This document shows positions 27,913-35,350 of a DNA stretch of 64,000 nt, in pieces (positions within the stretch are counted from its first letter, which is position 1; each line of letters begins with the position of its first letter). The stretch lies in the NCBI GenBank assembly GCA_018242215.1, contig JAFECG010000023.1, positions 62,001 through 126,000 on the forward strand, read 5' to 3'. The DNA is from Pseudomonadota bacterium. Lineage in GTDB: Bacteria > Pseudomonadota > Alphaproteobacteria > Rhizobiales > Hyphomicrobiaceae. The position numbers and the translations under genes were made by a program. Below the pieces are notes generated by a model. The model was given only the letters and a program-made list of their open reading frames with translations, ran no database searches and was not told the DNA's origin.

Positions 27913-28710
27913 TCAACTCTCCCCTGCGCTCGTTTCTTGCCTGCGCGATGCGTACATTCCGCACACGATCAGGATGATCGACATCACAACCACCAACGAG
28001 GCTACAGCGTTGACCTCTGGTGTCACCTCGCGGCGGAGCAGCGACCACAGCGTCATCGGCAATGTGTTCTCGCGCCCCGTGAGAAGGAACGTCACCGCGA
28101 TTTCATCGAATGAAACGGAGAAGACGATGAGCATGGCGCCAAAAAGCGCGGAGCGAATGCCGGGCAATGTCACATGCCGGAAGACCTCCCACTCGTTGGC
28201 GCCCAAGTTGACCGCTGCCTCTGTCTGACTCCGGCCCAACTGCTGCAATCGCGCAAAGACCTCCGTTATGGTGACGCACATGAGGCCCGTTCCCTGCCCG
28301 AGCATGATGGTGTGCAAGGAGAGGCGGAAGTGAATGGTCAGATAGAAACCGAGAAGCGCGACGCCGGTTATGATGCCCGGCAGGACGATCGGCAGCATCA
28401 CGATGCGCCGAAAAACGCCTTTCCCCGGAAATTCGAACCGATCGAGAGCGATTGCCGCCGGGACACCGAAAGTTGCGCTGATGATCACAACACCGATTGC
28501 GACATAAATGCTGTTCCAGATGGAAAAGAGCATCTGCTGATCGCTAAACAGCTCGCGATACCAATGAAGGGTGAATCCATTGAACGGCAGGCCCGTATAG
28601 GTGCTGTCGTTGAAGGAGAAAATCATCATCACCAGAATCGGCGCATAGAGGAACGCCAGCACCGACATGGCCATGGTGAATACGAGTCGCGGATTGCCAA
28701 ATGCGCGCAT
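27913..28710 (-). CDS. potC: ABC transporter permease, PotC-like
   Basis: A 265-residue inner-membrane permease with six predicted helices and the cytoplasmic EAA loop (TEAAVNLGANEWEVFRHVTLPGI) that contacts the ATPase. The start MRAFGNPRLVFTMAMSVLAFLYAP and the FNDSTYTGLPFNGFTLHWYRELF loop are typical of the PotC family for spermidine/putrescine import. It forms the transmembrane pair with the gene just upstream at 28719 (8-bp gap). Confidence 0.85.
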   Translation of the reverse strand: MRAFGNPRLVFTMAMSVLAFLYAPILVMMIFSFNDSTYTGLPFNGFTLHWYRELFSDQQMLFSIWNSIYVAIGVVIISATFGVPAAIALDRFEFPGKGVFRRIVMLPIVLPGIITGVALLGFYLTIHFRLSLHTIMLGQGTGLMCVTITEVFARLQQLGRSQTEAAVNLGANEWEVFRHVTLPGIRSALFGAMLIVFSVSFDEIAVTFLLTGRENTLPMTLWSLLRREVTPEVNAVASLVVVMSIILIVCGMYASRRQETSAGES

Positions 28711-28718
28711 GGTCGTTC

Positions 28719-29639
28719 TCAGAACCTGGTTTGGGTTTTTTCTTCGAGCCAGCCCGATGCGGAAATGAGCAACAGGCCGAGCGCGATGATGACCACCCCG
28801 ATTGCGGCTGCCATGGGCCAGTCAAAGGCCACGCCGAGGAGATTGATCACGACGTTCGAGATCATCACTGAATCCGGACCGCCGACAAGCACGGGAGCAA
28901 CGAAATCGCCGAAGGCGAGAGAAAACGTGATGATGGCACCAGCGACCATGCCCGGAACGCTGATCGGCAGAATGATGCGACGAAAAATGGTCCATCCATC
29001 GGCGCCAAGATTTCTGGCGGCTTCGATCAATGATGTCGGAATCCGCTCGAGTTGCGCATAGATCGACAGCACTGCGAAAGGCGTGAAGATGTAGGTCAGC
29101 GTGAGGACCACGCTGAATTCATTGTAGAGGAACAAACGCACTGGTCCGTCTGTCAGGCCGATGCCTTGCAACGTCGCGTTCAGGATGCCGCCGGATCCAA
29201 GAATCGTTTTCCAGGCGTAGGCTTTGACCAGATAACTTGCCCACCAAGGCACGATCACCAGCAGGTAAAGGAGGAATTTCGCCCGCGCCGATCGCACATG
29301 AAAAGCAATATAGAATGCGAGCGGATAAGCGACGATCGCGGACAATATGGCAGTCATCACGCCGATCCGGGCCGATTTAATGATGACGCCGAGGTACGGA
29401 TCGACCGTGAAGACCCGGATGAAGTTGTCGAAGGAGAAGCCCGGAATAAAGCGCATGTCGTCGACATGCCCCAGGCTGGTGTACAGCAGCATGCCGTAGG
29501 GGATCAGCATGAAAACCGTGAACCACGCGACCGGCGGCAACAACCAGAAGAGCAGGCGACGACGCTCCAGGCGGCGAGCGCTGCGTGCACCGGCTTGACC
29601 CTGACCGGCGACGTAGGCGGAAGAAGTCATATCGGTCAT
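28719..29639 (-). CDS. potB: ABC transporter permease, PotB-like
   Basis: A 306-residue permease with an Arg-rich cytoplasmic start, six helices and the EAA loop IEAARNLGADGWTIFRRIILPIS. The PYGMLLYTSLGHVD and WWASYLVKAYAWKTILG regions match PotB/PotH-type polyamine permeases. It begins 1 bp after the PotA-like stop, and is coupled to the PotC-like gene downstream. Confidence 0.85.
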   Translation of the reverse strand: MTDMTSSAYVAGQGQAGARSARRLERRRLLFWLLPPVAWFTVFMLIPYGMLLYTSLGHVDDMRFIPGFSFDNFIRVFTVDPYLGVIIKSARIGVMTAILSAIVAYPLAFYIAFHVRSARAKFLLYLLVIVPWWASYLVKAYAWKTILGSGGILNATLQGIGLTDGPVRLFLYNEFSVVLTLTYIFTPFAVLSIYAQLERIPTSLIEAARNLGADGWTIFRRIILPISVPGMVAGAIITFSLAFGDFVAPVLVGGPDSVMISNVVINLLGVAFDWPMAAAIGVVIIALGLLLISASGWLEEKTQTRF

Positions 29640-29640
29640 C

Positions 29641-30744
29641 TCAATGCACCAGCACGTGCGCTTTTGCGGGATTCACTTTGAGAGCGACGGATGCACCGTG
29701 TCTGACGAGAGGCGTGTCCGTGCGCGAATGGACATGAACCACGCCGGCGCCTCCGTGCAGTTCGACAACGTATTCGATATATTCTCCCCTATAGAGGCTG
29801 TCGGCGATCCTGCCGCCGATCGCTCCTGGAGCTTGGTCGGCGAACGTCAAATCTTCGGCGCGAAGCATCAGGCCCACCGGGCTGCCCACGCCAGCGGTCG
29901 TGTTTTGATGCGGGAGAGCGACGCGCTCGCCGTTTCGCAGGCGAAGCGTGAGCTCACCGCTTTCACGGCCATCAACCTCCGCATCCACGATGTGCGCATG
30001 ACCTATGAACGATGCGACGTAGCGATTGACGGGACGATCGTATATTTCGCGCGGCGCGCCGAACTGCGCGACCTTGCCTCCGGACATCACAGCGATTGCG
30101 TCGCTCATGGCCATCGCCTCATCCTGGTCGTGCGTGACGTAAATGAATGTTTTTCCGAGCTCGCGGTGCAGCCGGATCAACTCGATCTGCATGATCTTGC
30201 GCAGATTAGCGTCCAATGAGCCGAGAGGCTCATCGAAGAGGACGACCTTGGGATCGGTGACCAAGGCGCGGGCAAGAGAGACTCGCTGCTTCTGACCACC
30301 CGAAAGTTGATGCGGCTTCTTCTGTCCGTGATCAGCCAAGTGGACCAGATCCAGGAATTGGGCGACCCGCTTTCGGATTTCGCTTTCGGAAATACTTCCC
30401 TTCATGCGTCGCACACGCAGTCCGAATGCGACGTTCTCTTCCACTGTCATGTTTGGAAAGAGCGCAAAATCCTGGAAGACCATGCGCATGTCACGATCGG
30501 TTACGGGCTGGTCAGTAATGTCCATCCCGTCCCGAAGGATTTGTCCCGACGTCGGAATTTCCAATCCGGCAATCATGCGCAGAGTGGTGGTCTTTCCGCA
30601 CCCCGATGGCCCGAGAAGCGTCACGAACTTGCCTGCGCCGATCGTCATGTCCACGCCATCGACCGCCCACGCGGCGTGGCCATGACTCTCGTACATTTTG
30701 CGAAGGTTCTTGAGTTCAATTCCTGTCGTCATCGTAAGTGCCAT
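29641..30744 (-). CDS. potA: ABC transporter ATP-binding protein, PotA-like
   Basis: A 367-residue importer ATPase. Walker A GPSGCGKTTTLRMIAG, Q-loop FQDFALFPNMTVEENV, signature LSGGQKQRVSLARAL, Walker B VVLFDEPLGSLD and the switch His (YVTHDQDEA) are all intact. A C-terminal TOBE/regulatory domain of about 110 residues is typical of PotA and related polyamine importers. It energises the PotB/PotC pair. The gene lies 78 bp after the binding-protein stop, inside the same minus-strand operon. Confidence 0.88.
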   Translation of the reverse strand: MALTMTTGIELKNLRKMYESHGHAAWAVDGVDMTIGAGKFVTLLGPSGCGKTTTLRMIAGLEIPTSGQILRDGMDITDQPVTDRDMRMVFQDFALFPNMTVEENVAFGLRVRRMKGSISESEIRKRVAQFLDLVHLADHGQKKPHQLSGGQKQRVSLARALVTDPKVVLFDEPLGSLDANLRKIMQIELIRLHRELGKTFIYVTHDQDEAMAMSDAIAVMSGGKVAQFGAPREIYDRPVNRYVASFIGHAHIVDAEVDGRESGELTLRLRNGERVALPHQNTTAGVGSPVGLMLRAEDLTFADQAPGAIGGRIADSLYRGEYIEYVVELHGGAGVVHVHSRTDTPLVRHGASVALKVNPAKAHVLVH

Positions 30745-30822
30745 TCCGTCGGGTTATCGATAATTCCAGGGCCGCGCCGAGCGGAGCGCGACGTCTGCCA
30801 AAGGCGTATAAGGACGTGCAGA

Positions 30823-31893
30823 TCAGTTCGATGCCGCCTTCACCTGATTCCATATCTCCAGATATTTGGCGCGGCGCTTGACCGGCTGCCACCAATCCAC
30901 ATTGGTGAGCGTCGCAGGATCAGCCATTCCGAGTTCGGAGTAGGATGCTTTGGTTTTCTCGTCGAGGTTATCGACCATCTTGATGTTCGGGTATCCGAAG
31001 CCGGTCACCTTATGCGCCAGAGCTTGGGCTTTGGCCGATGATACGTAGTTCAGCCACGGATAGACGCATGCGTTCGTCTCCGCACCTTTCACGATCATCC
31101 ACGAATCGCTCCAAGCTCCGCGGCCTTCTTTGGGCTTAATGTCGAGCACCTTCTTGCCGGCATTGCGAAGTTGCACGAGGGTCGATTCCCACGCCGTGCC
31201 CCCAACCACTTCTCCGCTCGCCATTAGCGTGCCCATCTCACCGGTCGTGAACCAGTATTTGCGGATGTTCGGCTTCATCTGAATGAGCTTCGCCTTGATC
31301 TGCTCGAGCTGCTCATCGGAAAGATCGTAGGTATTTTTGAAGCCAAGATAGCGCGACGTCATATAGATCGTCTCGATATCGTCCCAAACCGACAGCTTGC
31401 CCGCGTATTTCGGATCCCACAAAAATCCTAGCGTGTCCGTGGAAGCGGGAACCGCTGCAGGGTCTGCAATGATGCGAATGACCCCCCACCCGTAGGAGAC
31501 GCCGTAGACTTTGCCGTCTTTGGTCAGCCATTTCGGATTGTGAAACTGAGGCAGGAAGTCTGCCATATTCGGGACTTTGCTCGTATCAACGGGCGATACC
31601 GCATCGGCGTTGATCAATCGCATCGTCGTATCATTGGATGGTGAAATCAGATCAGCGGTTCCGCCACCGCTCATGACTTTCGCGACGATCTCGTCATTGG
31701 ATCCGACGTAGACCGCATTCACCTTGCAGCCGGATTCCTGTTCGAATGGCGCAACGAAGCTTTTGTCCGCATAACCCTCCCAGACCAACATCGTGAGCTG
31801 GCCACCGGCCATCGCCGCGCTCGAGCCGAAAGCGGTAACTCCGAATACCGCTCCAGTCAGCAGTTGCTTCCATTTACGCGTCACGCACGCCAT
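30823..31893 (-). CDS. potD: periplasmic polyamine-type substrate-binding protein, PotD-like
   Basis: A 356-residue extracytoplasmic binding protein. Residues 1-28 form a signal peptide (cleavage near AMAGG). The body has the PotD/PotF-like start QLTMLVWEGYADKSFVAPFEQ and segments WDPKYAGKLSVWDDIETIYM and GRGAWSDSWMIVKGAE. The family binds spermidine, putrescine or other amines. Ligand residues do not allow a choice, and the BVMO and ligase nearby hint that a different amine may be taken up. Its start overlaps the GntR regulator 3' end by 20 nt. Confidence 0.86.
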   Translation of the reverse strand: MACVTRKWKQLLTGAVFGVTAFGSSAAMAGGQLTMLVWEGYADKSFVAPFEQESGCKVNAVYVGSNDEIVAKVMSGGGTADLISPSNDTTMRLINADAVSPVDTSKVPNMADFLPQFHNPKWLTKDGKVYGVSYGWGVIRIIADPAAVPASTDTLGFLWDPKYAGKLSVWDDIETIYMTSRYLGFKNTYDLSDEQLEQIKAKLIQMKPNIRKYWFTTGEMGTLMASGEVVGGTAWESTLVQLRNAGKKVLDIKPKEGRGAWSDSWMIVKGAETNACVYPWLNYVSSAKAQALAHKVTGFGYPNIKMVDNLDEKTKASYSELGMADPATLTNVDWWQPVKRRAKYLEIWNQVKAASN

Positions 31894-32635
31894 TTCTCTC
31901 CTCCTTCTTCAACAATTGAATGGGAATCTCACCTATGCGGCTAACCGTGTTGACCCGAAACCTCTCCATGATCACGTCATAAGCTTCGGAGATGTGCCGA
32001 GCGATTTCGGCATCGAGTGTGCGAGCATCACGCTTGCGAATGGCTTCGATGATCGGCGCGTGCGATCGCGCCGTAGCGGCCTGTTGCTTGACATCATTCG
32101 TGTTGGTCATGAACCAAAGTCTATAGGTCAAGCCGGAAAGGTTATAGAGCGCCTGCGTGAGAAACGGGTTGGCGCACTCCTGATAGACCTGCGAATGAAA
32201 TTCGAAATCGAGGTGCAGCAAGCCCTCGACATCGCCATCGCGCGTCAATGCAGGGACGGATTGAAATGTATTCGACAGCTTCGCAATCTGCTTCGGCGAT
32301 GCGCGTTCGAGCCAAAGCCTCCATGCAAGGCGCTCCAGCTGAAGACGCAGCGTATAGAGCTCATTGATTTCCGATAATGTGACCGGCGCAACCTCGATCA
32401 CCTGGTTGCGCTGGAATATAACGAGCCTTTCCCCAGCAAGCCGAAGCAACGCTTCGCGAAGCGGCGTGCGGCCAAAGCTCAATCTCTCGATCAACTGACG
32501 ATCATTTATTGCAGAGCCGGGCGGAAGTTCGCAGCGAAGAATCATCGCGCGCACGGCGTGATAGGCCTGTGTCGCCTGGGTTTCCCGCTCGCCCTCGGCT
32601 TGGGGAAGTCGGAAGGGTTCCCTCTTCTTCGGCAC
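31874..32635 (-). CDS. GntR family (FadR/FCD) transcriptional regulator
   Basis: A regulator of about 253 residues and first gene of the amine operon. An N-terminal winged helix-turn-helix (INDRQLIERLSFGRTPLREALLRLAGERLV) is followed by an FCD ligand domain with metal-binding Asp/His positions (LDFEFHSQVYQECANP, RSHAPIIEAIRKRD). The ligand is likely the transported substrate or a catabolite. Start GTG 32635 has AGAGGA 5 nt upstream; GTG 32662 is in frame but has no Shine-Dalgarno. Two 17-bp palindromes lie between it and the divergent esterase gene and probably are its operators, so it would control itself, the operon and the divergent pair. Confidence 0.88.
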   Translation of the reverse strand: MPKKREPFRLPQAEGERETQATQAYHAVRAMILRCELPPGSAINDRQLIERLSFGRTPLREALLRLAGERLVIFQRNQVIEVAPVTLSEINELYTLRLQLERLAWRLWLERASPKQIAKLSNTFQSVPALTRDGDVEGLLHLDFEFHSQVYQECANPFLTQALYNLSGLTYRLWFMTNTNDVKQQAATARSHAPIIEAIRKRDARTLDAEIARHISEAYDVIMERFRVNTVSRIGEIPIQLLKKEERNGVRDA

Positions 32636-32691
32636 GCTGATCCTCTGAGTGGCAGGGCTCACGACGTTTGCGCCAGTAATGCGCTCGTCAA

Positions 32692-32708
32692 ATATATTGT
32701 CAATATTT
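32692..32708. promoter_or_regulatory. GntR operator copy 1
   Basis: ATATATTG-T-CAATATTT, a 17-bp near-perfect palindrome around 32700. The same core (ATATATTG-W-CAATAT) is repeated at 32797. It lies 57 bp upstream of the regulator start, where it could overlap that promoter. Confidence 0.65.
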
Positions 32709-32796
32709 TTATAGCGCGATCACGAAAATATCTGCGTGTTCGTCGACGAAAAAATTCTCGCCGTTTGCTCATATTTTGTCGCGTTTCCTTTGTTGG

Positions 32797-32813
32797 ATAT
32801 ATTGACAATATAT
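32797..32813. promoter_or_regulatory. GntR operator copy 2
   Basis: ATATATTG-A-CAATATAT, a 17-bp palindrome around 32805, matching copy 1 at 15 of 17 positions. The centre-to-centre distance of 105 bp is about ten helical turns, placing both on the same face and allowing DNA looping. It is on the side of the divergent esterase gene. Confidence 0.65.
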
Positions 32814-32944
32814 GTTGTGCTCGCAGAATGGGCGCACGACAGGGAATACTTGGGCATTGCGATGATGATCGTGGCACAGCGCTTTTTAGATGAAGCACCG
32901 CAATGCTGCTCAGGGCGGCGACGGCCCAGCGTTTGGGGTCGCTG

Positions 32945-34072
32945 ATGCCGTCAGACACAGTCATGTGCCATATGCGTTCCGGAAGATCTGAAGGCTGGAG
33001 CAAGCGAAGCTGGAAATTGTTTCGCCGCCTCTTTCAGCTCGCGCTACCTGCTCTCTCTGCTTTCGCCGGCTCTTCCTCTCTCGGACTGCAGAATCCGCCT
33101 GTAAATGCGCGTACTCTCATTCATGCGAAGCTGATCAGGAGATTTGGCGGCTCGACGGGCGGTGATCCAATCACCCGGCGCCAAAGGCGGCTCTTATCGT
33201 TAGACCTGCTGGAGGGTCCTCCTTCTCGCGATGTCGCTTGCACCGCGCTCACGATACCGGGCCCCGCCGGGAGCTTGTCGGCGCGACTCTACAGGCCGAA
33301 AGCATCGCCAAGCTCGGGTAATCCCCTGCTCGTCTATTTTCATTTCGGCGGTTGCGTTCTCGGAAGTCTCGATTCTTGTCACACGGTTTGCAGCCTCATC
33401 GCGGAAAGGTCCGGTTCTCTCGTCCTGTCGGCCTCTTATCGGCTGGCGCCCGAGCACCGGTTTCCTGCGGCGCTCGATGATGCGTTGGCGGCGTTCCGGT
33501 GGGCAAAGGATTCAGCACGATACCTCGGAGCCGATCCGGATCTCATCTCCATCGGAGGAGATTCCGCCGGCGGGTATCTCGCCGCTGCTGTTTCACTCCG
33601 TTTGCGCGACGCGCAAGAATCTCTCCCTTGCCTTCAGCTGCTCATCTATCCCGTTCTGGAGATGAACCGGCGCGCGATGCCGGCGACGCCTTTCGATCAT
33701 TGCTATCCGCTGACGCGTGACGACATGATCTGGTATTGCGATCAATATATGCGCGACGAGCGCGACGCTGAGGACCCGATGTGCTCGGTCGCCCGTGCCA
33801 GCACGCTGGCGGGGCTTCCGCCTACGATCCTCGTGCAAGCGGGATACGATCTGCTGTTTGCGGAAGGTGAAGCATTCGGTCGCCGCCTCGAAGAAGACGG
33901 CGTTTCTGTTTCGAGGCTCGTTTTTCCAAGTCTACCCCACGCTTTTACCGCGATGTCCGGAGGCGTGGCGGAAGCTCGCGACGCCATCATGACGATCGCC
34001 GATGCCGTCAAGGCATCCGTTGCGCACGCGCGTGAACAAGAACACCAACTGCCGGCAAGGAGCGAGGCATGA
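32945..34072 (+). CDS. alpha/beta hydrolase, hormone-sensitive-lipase (HSL) type esterase
   Basis: An esterase of about 375 residues. The nucleophile elbow GDSAGGYLA holds the catalytic Ser. The acid is in ILVQAGYDLLFAEGEAF and the His in FPSLPHAFTAM. The usual oxyanion-hole HGGG is here YFHFGGCVLGS, with Phe in place of the second residue, so the motif is atypical. Substrates of this family are short acyl esters; the product of the nearby Baeyer-Villiger enzyme is a candidate (inference). Several starts are possible; ATG 32945 has GGGG 7 nt upstream, whereas ATG 32903 has no site. Its stop overlaps the next gene as ATGA. Confidence 0.82.
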   Translation: MPSDTVMCHMRSGRSEGWSKRSWKLFRRLFQLALPALSAFAGSSSLGLQNPPVNARTLIHAKLIRRFGGSTGGDPITRRQRRLLSLDLLEGPPSRDVACTALTIPGPAGSLSARLYRPKASPSSGNPLLVYFHFGGCVLGSLDSCHTVCSLIAERSGSLVLSASYRLAPEHRFPAALDDALAAFRWAKDSARYLGADPDLISIGGDSAGGYLAAAVSLRLRDAQESLPCLQLLIYPVLEMNRRAMPATPFDHCYPLTRDDMIWYCDQYMRDERDAEDPMCSVARASTLAGLPPTILVQAGYDLLFAEGEAFGRRLEEDGVSVSRLVFPSLPHAFTAMSGGVAEARDAIMTIADAVKASVAHAREQEHQLPARSEA

Positions 34073-35259
34073 CCCCTCAGAAGTCGAATTGGAGTTACCC
34101 GACGAAAGTATGGTTCGGCGCGGGACGCATAGCCGAGCTTTCACAGGCGTGCCGCGATACAGGAATCGCGAGGCCGCTTTTGGTCACCGATCCCGGCCTT
34201 TCGAGCCTGCCGATGGTTTCCTCCGCCGTTGCGCAGCTGCGCGAGGCCGGGCTCGGGGTGAATGTCTTCGACAAGGTACAGGGGAATCCCACGTCGACGA
34301 ACGTCGATGACGGAATTGCCGCGTATCGCTCCGGCAATCATGATGGCGTCATCGCTTTTGGAGGCGGTAGTGCCCTCGATGTCGGCAAGACGGTCGCTTT
34401 CATGGTCGGCCAGACCCGTCCTGTCTGGGACTTCGAAGACGTGGGCGATAACTGGCGTCGCGCCTTGACGGACGGGATTGCTCCGGTGATCGCGGTCCCG
34501 ACCACATCGGGCACGGGCTCTGAGGTCGGGCGCGCGACCGTCATCACCAATGGCGAAACGCATGTGAAGAAGATCATCTTTCATCCGGAGATGATGCCGA
34601 GAATTGCAATCGCCGATCCGGAACTCACAATCGGTCTGCCTCCCTCGCTGACCGCAGGCACCGGCATGGATGCGCTCTCTCACGCAATTGAAGCCTATTG
34701 CGCTCCGAGCTACCACCCGATGGCGGACGCCATTGCTATGGAAAGTGTGCGCTTGGTCCGCGATTGGCTGGTTCCGGCTTTCCGCGACGGAACGAACATC
34801 GATGCGCGAGGGCAAATGATGGCTGCTGCCGCCATGGCGGCAACGGCCTTCCAGAAGGGGTTGGGCGCGATCCACTCCGTGAGCCATCCGATCGGCGCAA
34901 TCTATGGTACGCATCATGGCCTGACCAACGCCGTCGTCATGCCTTATGTGCTGGCATTCAACGCGCCGGCAATCGGTGAAAAGATGCAGCGGCTCGCCAG
35001 CTATCTGGGTTTGAGAAGCGGTTCGACGCCCAACGCGGCGGTGGGCGCGATACGTGACTGGAGTCTCGCACTTCGGGCCGATCTCGGCATCCCGCCCACG
35101 ATCGCCGATCTTGGCGTTGAGCCGAAGCGTTTTGATGAGATTGCGGCGCTCGCCGTCGAGGATCCGACGGCGGGCACGAATCCCGTCCCGCTCACGAAAG
35201 ACAACGTGCGAGCCCTCCTCGAGGACATGCATCGAGGCGTAATCCGCGAGATCGGATGA
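34069..35259 (+). CDS. iron-containing alcohol dehydrogenase
   Basis: A 396-residue group III dehydrogenase. NAD-binding GGGSALDVGKTVA is at about 98-110. The iron-binding Asp and His residues occur in GTGMDALSHAIEAYCAP, IHSVSHPIGAIYGTHHGLTNAVVMP. Such enzymes interconvert alcohols with aldehydes or ketones using NAD(P). It overlaps the esterase gene by 4 nt and would be co-regulated with it from the GntR-controlled divergent promoter. It could supply the ketone for the monooxygenase, or oxidise an alcohol released by the esterase. Confidence 0.9.
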   Translation: MTPQKSNWSYPTKVWFGAGRIAELSQACRDTGIARPLLVTDPGLSSLPMVSSAVAQLREAGLGVNVFDKVQGNPTSTNVDDGIAAYRSGNHDGVIAFGGGSALDVGKTVAFMVGQTRPVWDFEDVGDNWRRALTDGIAPVIAVPTTSGTGSEVGRATVITNGETHVKKIIFHPEMMPRIAIADPELTIGLPPSLTAGTGMDALSHAIEAYCAPSYHPMADAIAMESVRLVRDWLVPAFRDGTNIDARGQMMAAAAMAATAFQKGLGAIHSVSHPIGAIYGTHHGLTNAVVMPYVLAFNAPAIGEKMQRLASYLGLRSGSTPNAAVGAIRDWSLALRADLGIPPTIADLGVEPKRFDEIAALAVEDPTAGTNPVPLTKDNVRALLEDMHRGVIREIG

Positions 35260-35278
35260 GATCTGCAGGAACCGAGGA

Positions 35279-35306
35279 TTGCCCGCCGACTTCGCTCGGC
35301 GGGCAA
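35279..35306. terminator. bidirectional stem-loop terminator
   Basis: TTGCCCGCCGA / TCGGCGGGCAA forms a perfect 11-bp stem with a 6-nt CTTCGC loop, 19 nt after the iron alcohol dehydrogenase stop and 44 nt beyond the convergent RND pump stop. Long and GC-rich; no T-tract. Confidence 0.7.
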
Positions 35307-35350
35307 GCCGTTACTCGGCCGCATGAACAGCGGCGGGTGACGGAGATCGA

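Noticed and set aside
34141-35232. 363-residue minus-strand frame opposite the iron alcohol dehydrogenase
   Set aside because: His/Arg-rich shadow with no recognisable domain; the plus-strand gene has clear family motifs and a coupled start.
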